Shown in pieces: positions 41,073 to 50,500 of a DNA stretch of 52,775 bases. Position 1 is the first letter of the stretch. Every line of letters starts with the position of its first letter. The translations under genes were made by a program, and so were the position numbers. Under the pieces are notes generated by a model. The model worked only from the letters and a program-made list of their open reading frames with translations. It did not search any database and was not told the DNA's origin. Source of the stretch: JBLHKS01 sp047620505 (lineage in GTDB: Bacteria > Verrucomicrobiota > Verrucomicrobiia > Verrucomicrobiales > DEV007); assembly GCA_047620505.1 (NCBI GenBank), contig JBLHKS010000024.1, forward strand, positions 1 through 52,775, read 5' to 3'.

Positions 41073-42935
41073 ATGCAGGACCGATTCCGCCTCCTTTTTC
41101 TTCTAACATTGCTCCTATCAATCGGCACTTCGATGGCCGACGACTTGTTTCAGGCCGCGGGCATCGGAGACCTCAACAAGATCGAGGCGCAGAGTGAAAA
41201 AATCGACGCAGTCGACCCTCGTTCGGGACTGACCGCCTGGCAGATTGCGAAAATCAACGGCCGCGATGAAGCTGCTAACCTCCTCGCCGAAAAGGGAGCC
41301 GATCCGAAAACGAAATTCCCCCACCCTGCCGAGACGCTCGCAAAATTTCTTGCCGGCCATGCTCAGCCAAACGCTCCCGGTGCATCCGTCCTGGTCGCGA
41401 AAGATGGGCAAATCGTCTTTGCTGGCGGAGTCGGCTTGGCGGACTTGGATTCGAAGGAACAGATCACCGCCGAAACGGTTTTCCGGATCGGCTCAATCAC
41501 GAAACAGTTCGTCGCGACAGCCATTTTGCTCCTCGCAGATGAAGGCCGATTATCGGTTAAAGATAAGCTAAGCAAATATTATCCCGACTGGCCGCGCGGT
41601 GACGAAATCACGCTTCATCATCTCCTGACTCATTCTTCCGGCATGGCCAGCTTCACGGCCCTTCCCAACTTCGAACCTTGGGATCCAACCACCGTCGACG
41701 AGGTCATCGCAACCTTTCGGGATCAGCCGCATGGCTTTGATCCCGGGAAAGACTGGCACTACAATAATTCCGGCTACCTGCTTCTAGGCGAAATTGCCAG
41801 CTCCGTGGCCGGCAAGCCGTACCAGCAGCTGCTGGCCGAACGTGTTTTCGATCCTGAGAAAATCCGGACGACGGGCGCGCACCGACCTGAACTCGATTTG
41901 GAGCCCGAAGCTCGCGGCTACGTTCAAAGCGAAGGCAAAGGGCCGTGGGAACTTCCAGAACGAGACTGGCACATGTCTCATGCGGCGGGCGCAGGCGAAT
42001 TTTACTCGACGATCGGCGATCTCTACCGCTGGAACGAAGCCGTTTATGGCGGCCGTGTTTTGAAGCCGGAGACGCTCAAAATGGCGCACACTCCAGCCGG
42101 AATTGAGAGCGAATCGCCGCTCGCCGCTCAGGGAATGGTTTACGGTTATGGGTGGGTGATTGAGAAGCGGCGCGGGCTGAATTTCATCTGGCACAACGGC
42201 GGCATTCCCGGATTCTACAGCTCAATCGTCAGATTCCCGGATCAGAATTTGACCATCGTTGCGCTGTCGAACAGCAGCACTCCGCCAGCTGGGCTGGAGC
42301 CGGACACAATCATCGAAATCGCGGGTTCACTTTGGCTTTGGGAAGAGATGGAATCGCAATCCAGCTTCCGATCGAGAGAAATCGAAATCGATCCAGCGAA
42401 GCTCACCGATTACGCCGGGGCGTTTGACCTAAAAATGCTCGGGGTCATGCGATTCCGAGTCGAAGAGGGCAGACTTTTGGGCAGGCTCGCTAACCAACCA
42501 TGGAACCCGGTCACGCCGACCGGCGAAGATATCTGGGAGTTTCCGAAGCAGAAAGCCAAATTCATTTTCAGTCGAGATGACGCAGGGTCTGTGGTTAGCG
42601 TGAGGCTGGAACAGCGCGGATTGAAAGTCACTGGCGAGGTTTTTGAAGAGCCGGAAACCGCCGAATTGACCCGGCAGCAGCTGCTGGAGTTCGCCGGATC
42701 TTACAAACTTGGCGCAGCTGGCAAATTCGTCTTTCGAATCGACGACGAGGGCAGCTTGATGGCCAAGTTAGGAAACCAAAGCGAGTTTCAATATTTTCCC
42801 TCAGCGGAAACCGATGATCGCGTTTTCTGCCGCGCGGTCAGAGCAGATATCCAGTTCGAGCGAGATGACGAAGGAGCCGTGAACGCGCTCGTCCTTCATC
42901 AAGGCGGAGCGAAAATGCGTGCCTTGAAAGAGTAA
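41073..42935 (+). CDS. Secreted serine hydrolase (beta-lactamase/AmpH-like) with ankyrin-like unit
   Basis: 620 residues from ATG 41073, which begins the signal peptide MQDRFRLLFLLTLLLSIGTSMA. Residues ~25-78 hold one ankyrin-like repeat (DPRSGLTAWQIAKINGRDEAANLLAEKGAD). The class C beta-lactamase-like domain has S-I-T-K (141-144), Y-N-N near residue 229 (WHYNNSGYLL) and a late HNGGIPGF as the third motif. The last ~200 residues form two similar beta-barrel units (YAGAFDLKMLGVMRFRVEEG and FAGSYKLGAAGKFVFRIDDE), seen in DUF3471-like tails. It may act as an esterase or D-aminopeptidase in the envelope. Palindromes at 41823 and 42675 are both read Gln-Gln-Leu-Leu. Confidence 0.85.
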   Translation: MQDRFRLLFLLTLLLSIGTSMADDLFQAAGIGDLNKIEAQSEKIDAVDPRSGLTAWQIAKINGRDEAANLLAEKGADPKTKFPHPAETLAKFLAGHAQPNAPGASVLVAKDGQIVFAGGVGLADLDSKEQITAETVFRIGSITKQFVATAILLLADEGRLSVKDKLSKYYPDWPRGDEITLHHLLTHSSGMASFTALPNFEPWDPTTVDEVIATFRDQPHGFDPGKDWHYNNSGYLLLGEIASSVAGKPYQQLLAERVFDPEKIRTTGAHRPELDLEPEARGYVQSEGKGPWELPERDWHMSHAAGAGEFYSTIGDLYRWNEAVYGGRVLKPETLKMAHTPAGIESESPLAAQGMVYGYGWVIEKRRGLNFIWHNGGIPGFYSSIVRFPDQNLTIVALSNSSTPPAGLEPDTIIEIAGSLWLWEEMESQSSFRSREIEIDPAKLTDYAGAFDLKMLGVMRFRVEEGRLLGRLANQPWNPVTPTGEDIWEFPKQKAKFIFSRDDAGSVVSVRLEQRGLKVTGEVFEEPETAELTRQQLLEFAGSYKLGAAGKFVFRIDDEGSLMAKLGNQSEFQYFPSAETDDRVFCRAVRADIQFERDDEGAVNALVLHQGGAKMRALKE

Positions 42936-43063
42936 GCGGATTTCTCGCTAAAACCAGCAGGAATCAGCAATCGGCTAGCTGGCCCGTTCGGATCTGACGC
43001 TGTCAACGCGCGGGATGGTCTCGATCGACCGAAATCGCGGAAAATGCGTGCCCCGGCAGGTTC

Positions 43064-43095
43064 TTGACGCCCGAATTTCTATATAATTTTAGAAT
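43064..43095 (+). promoter_or_regulatory. Possible promoter upstream of the small lipoprotein gene
   Basis: TTGACG (43064-43069) is followed by TATAAT (43082-43087) and TAGAAT (43090-43095) in a conspicuously AT-rich stretch about 100 bp upstream of the lipoprotein start. The spacers are 12 and 20 bp rather than 17, so neither pair is ideal. The rest of the 257-bp gap (42936-43192) shows no gene. Confidence 0.35.
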
Positions 43096-43192
43096 GCGCT
43101 TGCATTTTCCATAATCTTCATCTTGAGTTGCATTCTCGCTACAATTACCAAAATCGAGAGACATCATTCGAATCCTACCCACAAAAACACTC

Positions 43193-43681
43193 ATGAAGAA
43201 GCCATCCTTCCTCCTCTTCGCCGTTTTGCTCCTCCCGTTCACTTTGACCGGCTGCTTCAAAACCATCACAATTGCCGACATCGCCCCTGACCAATTGAAC
43301 TCGCCCGTCAGCGGCGTCGTCATCGGTAGCTGGAACGCAGGAAGCCTCGTTGTCTACTCTCAGGACCAGAACGGCGTCCTCGAAACCGAGGAAATCCAGG
43401 TGCATCGCGACAGCGGAGTCGACAACACCGTCAAGCTCGTCAACGCAGCGAGCTCAGCCGCACAGGCCGTCGGAACCGTCATGATCGGCGTCGGAACGCG
43501 CTCACATGGAGAAGCTTGGCAGCGCATTTCGCGTGAGGGAATCGACGTCAATCACAGCGGGATTCCCGGGGCAAACATCAACCTGAACAACGCCTCGAAT
43601 TCGACTTCAAACTCGATTTCTTCCGCCAACGCAAACGCATCGGCCAGCGCCTCTGCTCGGGCGGGCTTTCAGGGCGACTAA
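43193..43681 (+). CDS. Small lipoprotein with Asn/Ser/Ala-rich tail
   Basis: 162 residues. The signal peptide MKKPSFLLFAVLLLPFTLTG is followed by the lipobox Cys at 21 (L-T-G-C), so the protein is lipid-anchored. The middle (VVIGSWNAGSLVVYSQDQNGVLETEEIQ) is beta-rich. The C-terminal ~35 residues are almost only Asn, Ser and Ala (NNASNSTSNSIS... ANASASASA), a low-complexity tail that may be disordered. I do not recognise the family. It has its own upstream gap with a possible promoter, and a phosphatase gene follows after 41 bp. Confidence 0.75.
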   Translation: MKKPSFLLFAVLLLPFTLTGCFKTITIADIAPDQLNSPVSGVVIGSWNAGSLVVYSQDQNGVLETEEIQVHRDSGVDNTVKLVNAASSAAQAVGTVMIGVGTRSHGEAWQRISREGIDVNHSGIPGANINLNNASNSTSNSISSANANASASASARAGFQGD

Positions 43682-43722
43682 ATCCAGCTTGCGCCCCGAC
43701 GATTCAATGGTCGTTTCGTCGG

Positions 43723-44196
43723 GTGAAAATTCTCTTCGTTTGCATGGGAAATATCTGCCGCTCGCCTGCGGGAGAAAACGTGATGCGCCAGCAGCTGCTG
43801 ACGTCCGGGCTGGAAAAGGAGATCGAAGTCGACTCCGCCGGAACGATCAATTTTCACACCGGAAATCCGCCTGATTCCCGAATGACCGCCGCCGCGCGGG
43901 ATCGCGGAATCGAGATGACGGGCAAAGCTCGGCAGATCACGAAGAACGACCTAGCTGAATTCGATTTGATCCTCGTCGCCGATCGCGAAAACCTGGCTGA
44001 CGTCGAAAAGCTTGCATCGAATGTCGAAGCCCCCTGCCCGATTCGGCTCTTCTGCGAATTTTGCACCGAGCATGACCAGGAAGAAGTTCCCGATCCGTAC
44101 TACGGCGGCCCGGCCGGTTTCGAGCTGGTTCTCGACTTGCTTGAAGACGGCTGCAACGAAATCATCCGCCGCTATCAGGCAGACAAACTCGTGTGA
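43723..44196 (+). CDS. Low-molecular-weight protein tyrosine phosphatase
   Basis: 157 residues, full family length, with GTG start at 43723. The catalytic P-loop C-M-G-N-I-C-R-S runs 7-14 (CX5R, with C7 and R13), immediately after the first strand MKILFV. The general acid Asp is in VPDPYYGG near residue 125. These enzymes remove phosphate from tyrosine, often on exopolysaccharide kinases, or act in arginine dephosphorylation; no tyrosine kinase is nearby. The stop abuts the convergent dipeptidase stop with no spacing (TGATCA). One palindrome is read Gln-Gln-Leu-Leu. Confidence 0.9.
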   Translation: MKILFVCMGNICRSPAGENVMRQQLLTSGLEKEIEVDSAGTINFHTGNPPDSRMTAAARDRGIEMTGKARQITKNDLAEFDLILVADRENLADVEKLASNVEAPCPIRLFCEFCTEHDQEEVPDPYYGGPAGFELVLDLLEDGCNEIIRRYQADKLV

Positions 44197-45270
44197 TCAG
44201 CCGCCCCAGTTTTCGCGCAGGACGCGAAGAAAATTGCCGCTCATGATCCCGCTGATGTCCTCTTCGGAGTAACCGCGTTTACTCAGCGAACCGGTCATCG
44301 TCTGCAAATCCGCGATCGTGTCCAGATCCGCCGGGCTCTGCTCCGTTCCGAAACCGCCATCCAGATCGGAGCCGATTCCGCAGTGTTTCGCGTTCCCAGC
44401 GAGCTGGCAAATGTGATCGATGTGATCGCAGGCGTGCTCGATTTTCACGCCGGCTTCCTGAGGCGTTGTTTTTCCTTTGATCCAGCCTGGAACCATCATC
44501 CAAGCATCGTAAGCCGCGCCGATCACGGCGCCGCGATCGATCAACGCCTTGAGCTGATCGTCGCCGAACTGACGAACATCGTCGACCAGCGCCCGGCAAT
44601 TCGAGTGGCTCGCCCAGACGGGTCCTTCGAAAATCTCCAGCGCGTCCCAGAAATTCTTATCGCAAAGATGAGTGACGTCGAGAATCATCCCGAGCCGATC
44701 CATTTCGCGAACGAGCTCCTTGCCCATGTCGTTCATCGGCCCGTCCTGATCGTGGCCGAGCGCGTAACGGCCTTTGCCGTAGTGAGCAGGCCCCAGCGCG
44801 CGCAAACCATATTCGTAAGCGCGTTCGAGATGGCCCAGCGTGATCATCGAATCCGCGCCCTCCAAGCTGAGAACGTAGCCGATTGGTTCATTGTCAGGAT
44901 CGGCTTCCCAAGCTTTGAGATGAGCCTCAAGTTGCTCGACATTTCGAATCTGTCGTAGCTGCCCGTCCTCCTCCATCGCCCGGTACCACGCAAGCTGTCC
45001 CTGCGTTTCCGCCCAGGCCTGATGCGGCGAATTCCAAGTGCAAACCGGGTGACCAGGCTTCATCGTCCCGGCGAGCTGAGTCGCCACGCAGAGCCCCATG
45101 TTTCCCTTCCGCATCTCCGGAAAAGCGACCGTGCCCATCGCTCGGGCCTTCAAATCAGTTAGTCCCTCCTCGCGCTTGCGCAACTCGTGAACGGGCTCCC
45201 TCAGATCGCGATCGTACTCCATCGCATTGAGGCTGAGGTCCAGATGGACGTCGAAAAGGAGGGGCTTCAT
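44197..45270 (-). CDS. Membrane dipeptidase (renal dipeptidase family)
   Basis: 357 residues. The zinc motif H-x-D occurs at 9-11 (FDVHLDL). The bridging Glu lies in YVLSLEGADS, and downstream metal His residues lie in LDVTHLCDKNFWDAL and VWASHSNCRAL. CGIGSDLDGGFG closes the active site. The family cleaves dipeptides and tolerates a D-residue at the C-terminal position. No signal peptide is visible, so it is probably cytoplasmic. It overlaps the upstream D-threonine-aldolase-like gene by ATGA and is the last gene of a RidA / aldolase / dipeptidase operon. Confidence 0.88.
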   Translation of the reverse strand: MKPLLFDVHLDLSLNAMEYDRDLREPVHELRKREEGLTDLKARAMGTVAFPEMRKGNMGLCVATQLAGTMKPGHPVCTWNSPHQAWAETQGQLAWYRAMEEDGQLRQIRNVEQLEAHLKAWEADPDNEPIGYVLSLEGADSMITLGHLERAYEYGLRALGPAHYGKGRYALGHDQDGPMNDMGKELVREMDRLGMILDVTHLCDKNFWDALEIFEGPVWASHSNCRALVDDVRQFGDDQLKALIDRGAVIGAAYDAWMMVPGWIKGKTTPQEAGVKIEHACDHIDHICQLAGNAKHCGIGSDLDGGFGTEQSPADLDTIADLQTMTGSLSKRGYSEEDISGIMSGNFLRVLRENWGG

Positions 45271-46367
45271 ATCGTGATTTTTCGTTTCCGTGATTCGATT
45301 TGCCAGCGCTCATCCGTCGCTCGGCCATCGCGCACGATGATCGCTTCTTCGTGAAGTGCGACCGTCGGGCAAATGTGCCAGGGCAAGCCGTAAAGTTCCT
45401 GACCGACCGCCAAGCTATCGCGATTGGCCATCTGAAAAACTAGATGTTCCTCGCTCTGCATCACCGGCTTTGCACCTTCCGGAAAGTCGAAAAAGCGGAC
45501 TCGGTTCTCAATCGGATTTTCGCCAGAAACGGCCTTGTGACCGAGGTCGGTGCAAACGTGATCAGGGCCGGGTTTGCTGATCACTCTGGACAGAAGAACT
45601 GCCGCTTGTAAAAAGCCGAGGTCGCCGAATTTCGTGCCGTAGCCAGCGTCCCAGAGCAGCGTGGTTCCAGGACTGCAACTCCAAGGAGCCTTGCTGGCGT
45701 GCAGAGCAAAAGTGGGTGATCCGCCGCCGACGACTTCCTTCGGCTGAGGACCTTCGGCATCCAGTCGTGCCAGCAGCTGCTGGACTGGTTCAAGCGCGGT
45801 GTCGAACTGGCCTTCTCGCTCAGCAGGATTCGAAGCGTGGTTGTGACCGTCGTAAACGTGGAGGCCGAGAAACTCGACTCCCGGCGCGGCTTCAATCGCC
45901 TGACACAACTCGAAACTGTCTTCGACCGCGATTCCGCTTCGATGCATTCCGCAGTCCACATCAACGAACAGTCGTAAGCCGAAATTGGCCTCCGACATCC
46001 GCTTCAAATTCGCCGCATCGTCGACAACCGCCGAGAACGCCGTGTCCGGAAATTTCTCCGCCAGCAAGCGCATTCTCTCGATGTTCGGCCCCACCGGTTG
46101 ATAGGCGAGGAGAACATCTTTCGCGCCAGCAGCTGCTGTCATCTCGACTTCGGCGATCGTCGCGCATTTGAATTTGGAAATGCCGGCGTCCAGCTGCAGC
46201 CTAACGACTTCAGCCATCTTGTGGGTCTTGACGTGGGGCCGCAATCTCGACGGATCCCCGCCTACGATTTCGACCATGTGTCGGATGTTAGCCTCGACTC
46301 GATCCGGATAGATCAGGAGCGACGGCGAAGGAACGTCGGCGACGTTTTCGATTTGATACCAGTTCAC
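45267..46367 (-). CDS. D-threonine aldolase / D-serine dehydratase family PLP enzyme
   Basis: 366 residues from GTG 46367, five bases after the RidA stop; the longer open frame to 46478 runs into the ridA coding region. It is an alanine-racemase-like fold-III enzyme. The PLP Lys is in RPHVKTHK (K47), after DVPSPSLLIYPDRVEANI. A metal site typical of the DSD1/D-TA group follows near the C-terminus (LPWHICPTVALHEE, with His and Cys ligands). Members cleave D-threonine or dehydrate D-serine. Co-transcription with RidA, which clears the reactive enamine made by dehydratases, favours a dehydratase activity; that is an inference from context. Confidence 0.85.
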   Translation of the reverse strand: MNWYQIENVADVPSPSLLIYPDRVEANIRHMVEIVGGDPSRLRPHVKTHKMAEVVRLQLDAGISKFKCATIAEVEMTAAAGAKDVLLAYQPVGPNIERMRLLAEKFPDTAFSAVVDDAANLKRMSEANFGLRLFVDVDCGMHRSGIAVEDSFELCQAIEAAPGVEFLGLHVYDGHNHASNPAEREGQFDTALEPVQQLLARLDAEGPQPKEVVGGGSPTFALHASKAPWSCSPGTTLLWDAGYGTKFGDLGFLQAAVLLSRVISKPGPDHVCTDLGHKAVSGENPIENRVRFFDFPEGAKPVMQSEEHLVFQMANRDSLAVGQELYGLPWHICPTVALHEEAIIVRDGRATDERWQIESRKRKITI

Positions 46368-46371
46368 AGTT

Positions 46372-46833
46372 TTACGGGTGGATCTCGAGGATAACCTCGA
46401 TCTCAACCGGGATATTCCCGGGTAAAATATTCGCCGCCATCGCGCTTCGAGCGCCAACGCCGTCTTCGCCGAAAACATCGCGAAACAACTCGCTGAAACC
46501 GTTGATCGCAGCTGGCTGTTTGTCGAAATCGTTCGTGCTGTTGACTAACGCGAGAGTTTTGATCACGCGCTTCACTTTGTCGAGGCTGCCCAGCCCATTT
46601 CGGATTGTCGTCAGCAGCGCGAGCCCCGTTTGCCGAGCAGCTGCTTGAGCGCCTTCAAGATCGACATCATCTCCAACTCTGCCTTTCATATAGCCCTCTT
46701 CGCCGAGATAAGGGCCGTGCCCGGAGAGATAAGCCAAGTTATTGACGATTACGATCGGCTTGTAGACTCCTCCCGGCGGTGGGGCTGGAGGCAGTTCAAG
46801 TCCGAGTTCTATTAGTTTGGCTTCCGCACTCAT
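46372..46833 (-). CDS. ridA: RidA family protein (enamine/imine deaminase)
   Basis: 153 residues, YjgF/RidA-like, with YLSGHGPYL, ALLTTIRNGLGSLDKVKRVIKTLALVN and GARSAMAANILPGNIPVEIEVI; the Arg in this last stretch is the usual substrate-binding residue. RidA hydrolyses 2-aminoacrylate and related enamines that PLP enzymes release. It is first in an operon with the D-threonine-aldolase-like and dipeptidase genes. The slightly longer N-terminus is typical of a sub-branch annotated as endoribonuclease L-PSP-like, so a narrower name is not justified. One palindrome core is read as Ala-Ala-Ala. Confidence 0.85.
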   Translation of the reverse strand: MSAEAKLIELGLELPPAPPPGGVYKPIVIVNNLAYLSGHGPYLGEEGYMKGRVGDDVDLEGAQAAARQTGLALLTTIRNGLGSLDKVKRVIKTLALVNSTNDFDKQPAAINGFSELFRDVFGEDGVGARSAMAANILPGNIPVEIEVILEIHP

Positions 46834-46852
46834 TTTTAAGAATAAATATTTG

Positions 46853-47476
46853 TTAGAGGGCTTTGATTTTGATATTCCGAAACCACATCAGCTGACCGTG
46901 GTCCTGAAGGCCGAAGTAGCCTTTCAGCGGCTTGTCTTTCGATTCCGTTTCAGCCAGATCGATGTCGATGATCTGTTCACCGTTCAACTCGACCTGAAGT
47001 TTCGTTCCTTTCGCAGTGATCTTCATGTGATTCCACTCGCCAGCTGGTTTCGCCATGTTTTTCGACGGGCCAGCGGTTCGGATCACGCCGCCACAATCGT
47101 GATGCCCAAGAGGCTCAGCTTTTCCGTGCGAATCGAGAATCTGAACTTCCAAGCCGTCCGTAACCGGATCCGCGAGATTGCTGCAGCGAAAAAATACACC
47201 GCTGTTTCCACCTTTCGGATGTTTGTATTCGACCTCGGCCACGAAATCACCGTACTGCGTCTCTGCCCAAAGGTAAGAGCCGTATCGCTTCCAACCTTTT
47301 TCGCCTTCGCGAGGCTTGATCGCAATAACGCCGTCTTCCTCGACGACCCAGTTGCCTTCGGTTTTGAATCCGGTCAAATCTTTGCCGTTGAAGAGCGGCT
47401 TGAGTTCTTCATCCGCAGCGACGGCCGAAAAGCCGACTAACGCGCAGACCGTCAGTATCGAAAATAGAGGTTTCAT
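46853..47476 (-). CDS. Secreted DUF1080 (3-keto-disaccharide hydrolase-like) protein
   Basis: 207 residues from ATG 47476 (the longer frame would add 17 residues before the signal). A signal peptide (MKPLFSILTVCALVGFSAVA) precedes a single concanavalin-like sandwich. Family marks are LFNGKDLTGF, YGDFVAEVEYKHPKGGNSGVFFR, GLEVQILDSHG and GEWNHMKITAKG, ending in GYFGLQDHG and WFRNIKIK, all typical of DUF1080. Some members hydrolyse 3-keto sugars; others bind glycans. The family is abundant in PVC genomes. It stands alone between RidA and the TPM gene. Confidence 0.92.
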   Translation of the reverse strand: MKPLFSILTVCALVGFSAVAADEELKPLFNGKDLTGFKTEGNWVVEEDGVIAIKPREGEKGWKRYGSYLWAETQYGDFVAEVEYKHPKGGNSGVFFRCSNLADPVTDGLEVQILDSHGKAEPLGHHDCGGVIRTAGPSKNMAKPAGEWNHMKITAKGTKLQVELNGEQIIDIDLAETESKDKPLKGYFGLQDHGQLMWFRNIKIKAL

Positions 47477-47548
47477 GCCTTGGCACTTAGCGGCGCTCGA
47501 ACCGCTTGGCAAGCGCACGAATTTCATGCCTTCAAATTGTCTCCTGGC

Positions 47549-50500
47549 CTACCACCCCGAACGGCCCATTCCCGAACCACCTCCGTGACTGCTCCGGCCC
47601 ATGCTCGAACTGCTTGAGCCGAAACCGCCCGATCGACTGCCCCCGAAACTTGTGCTGGAAGACGAAAACGTCGACATCCGCTTCCTCCTTCGCGCGGCCG
47701 CTTTGCGACGTTGCTCCGCGAGACGCGCCTCCTCGGCTCTTCGGCGTCTCGCCACCTCAGCCACGGCAGCGGCGATCGCCTGTTGAGCCAACCCACCTGC
47801 GCTCTCCGCGAATCGCCTCGCTTGAAGATATCTTCCTCCCAGCAACAATTCGCGCGCCTGATCCAACGGTTGCAAACCCGGCCTACCGGAGATTCTCACC
47901 CCGTACGAGCCAGTCCACGCAGCTGCCTCACGCGAGAGCGCGGTCGCCAGCGAAATCGCTCGAATCGTCGCCTGCGCCTTCTCCAATTCGCCACGCAACG
48001 CCGTCGCCGCTCGCCCAGCAGCTGCTGCGATTCGATCGGCTTCCGAGTCCAACGCCTGCCAATCCTGATGCGCCTGATTTCCTTCAGCGACCAGCTTTTT
48101 CAGATCGCGATCGAGAAGCCCAACTTCGTCGTTCAGCGAGACGATTTCTCGGCTGTCCGGAATGTTGTCCGTCGCCGTCAGCCGCCTCTGATCGTTTGCC
48201 CATGCAAGCTGAGATTTCGCCGACTCCAGACTGCGCACAAATTCGTCGTGGAGCCTCCAATCCGCCTTAACCCGATCCATCAACGAGTCGAGAATCTTCG
48301 TCATGTCCGCCAGCTGATCGGCGATCACAAACGGATCGAGCACCTCGGCTTTGTTCGATTCGCCAATCGATTTCAAGCCACTTTCCGCATCGTTAAAGCT
48401 CGCGATCGTCGGATGAAGCGTCCGGCGATCTTCGACGGAACTCCGCATCGATTTCACACGATCTCCGAGCCCGATCAGCGCGCGCCGATTTTCATCGCCG
48501 ACCTTCTGAAGTCGGGCCGCGTGGTCGACGATTTCCTCCAGCAGCTGCCGAGCGCGAAGTTGCAGATCCGCCGCCATTTCGAGATTCGCCGCAGCCGCCA
48601 GAAGTCCGGCTGATTTTCGTTCGTCATGCGCGGCTTCAACCAGATCCCGCGCCTCGCGAAGATCGTTCCTGGCGTGATCGACGTTGTCGGCGATCGTGCT
48701 GGTTTCGTCTTCTCGATCGAACCACAGCGCGCTGCCGAGATAACGAGATTGCAGAGAATCCAAAAGTTCAGACCGCTCGCCCGCCAGGCCAACTACTTCT
48801 TCATCCTCAACCCCGCGCTCATCCGAAAACTTCGCGTGATTGTCGTAAGAACTGCGACTGGCCTCGATCAACGAGCTTACATTCGTCGTCAGCTCATCCA
48901 CAGCGCCCAAAGCCGCGTCCGCCGCCAGAACCCCGCCACGATCGAGCGCAACCTCGGCCGCCGCGTGCTGTCGTTTCGCTTCGCCAATCCATTCGTCTGG
49001 ATCCAAGCCAAGCTCGCGCAGAATCATCGTGGGCTTCAGTTTCAAGCCGGAACCGAAGGATCGCCGCGCGCCAGCCACGGCTTTCACGGAGCTTTTAATC
49101 AGCTCGGCCGAAGTTTCGCGTGCCCGTTTCGCCAAACGCACGGCATCGGAAATCCGGTGATCGAGCTGTCGAAGTTCCGTCTCGATTTCCGCGATGTCCG
49201 CCTCGATATCGCGCTCAACCGCCGCAAGCGCGACCGCATCCGCTTGATCTGAAATTTCTCCGATCGCGCCAAGCACCCAATCGGTTTTCCGCGACAGCTG
49301 CCGAAGTTCCGCCGTCGCCGCGCGCATCCCATCGAAACGCTCTTCGCGAGCATCGAGAACCACCGTCGCCAATCCCGAAGCGTCGTCGAGCTGCCGACGG
49401 GCGATCATCATCGGGCCTCGCATCGCGCCGACCGGATCGCCCACGGCTTGGGTCTGCGCTTCATCGAGCAGCGCCCTGACAGCCGGCAAAAGCGCGGCGA
49501 AGACCGGCGTCAGGCGAAGGAACCCATCTTGCTCGGCCAGTTTCTGCAACGCCGGCTCGTGACTCAGCGCTTTTGCGAAATTCTCGCTCAACTCCTCCAG
49601 TTGGTTAGCGATGCCTGCCCACGAAAACTCGACCGTATCGAGCCCGGCCTTAGCCCGATCCGCGTGCTGATTGCAGGCCGCGATCAAATCCAGAAACGAA
49701 AGCTCGAACGGCTTGTGAACGTCGACGCTGCCCAGCGGGCGTTCTTTTTCGCCAAGTTCTTCGCGGATGATCGGCTCGATCCCATCCTCAGGCCGAAAAC
49801 GAATCGGCTCTCGCTCTAACAAGTGGATTGCTTCGCGATAGCGACTCTGTAGAAACAGATTTGCCAGTCGCGCGAAGCCGAACCCGGGAAAAACCAGTTC
49901 GTAGACCTGAGTGAGAACGCGTTCGACGCACGACGACATGATAAAAAGTTCGTCGACGTCCTCGATCACTTCTCGGCTTATCTTTAGCGTTTCGCCTGTG
50001 TAGCCGCGCTCCTCCAGCTTCGCAGCCGAGCCAACCACGATCGATGAGCGATCAAGAAGTTCGAACAATCCGTTCGTCTGCTCTTCGGCGCCGAGCTTCC
50101 AATTACGATAAAGCTCGATCGCCCGCTTCTTCAAATCGCGCCTTGCACGATTCATCAGAATCGCGATCACGATCAACGCTAACAGAACCAGAATCCCAAT
50201 CCAGAAAAAGGCCCATTTCAGAACTCGCGCGCGCCGCTCCTGTTCCATGCGCAGGCGGTCTCGATGCACGATCGCCGCACGCGCAGCCTCCTTTGCTTGC
50301 CGAATCGCGGTTTTCGCAGTCGCAATCGCTTCAGCAGAGCTGCGCAGATGCGCTTCGTAAGCCGAATTTCCGCGAGCATGCTCGGCAGTCGCCTTCGCCA
50401 GCTGATCGTAAGCCAAGTCGATGCGCTCGGTTGCCCAGGGAGACTCAGCTCGATCCAAACCTTCAAGCTCAGCCTCGATTCTCCGGGAGCGCTCCGCAAA

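Noticed and set aside
43064..43087. Strong sigma-70 promoter TTGACG/TATAAT
   Set aside because: The spacer is only 12 bp; it is kept only as a weak candidate together with TAGAAT at 20 bp.
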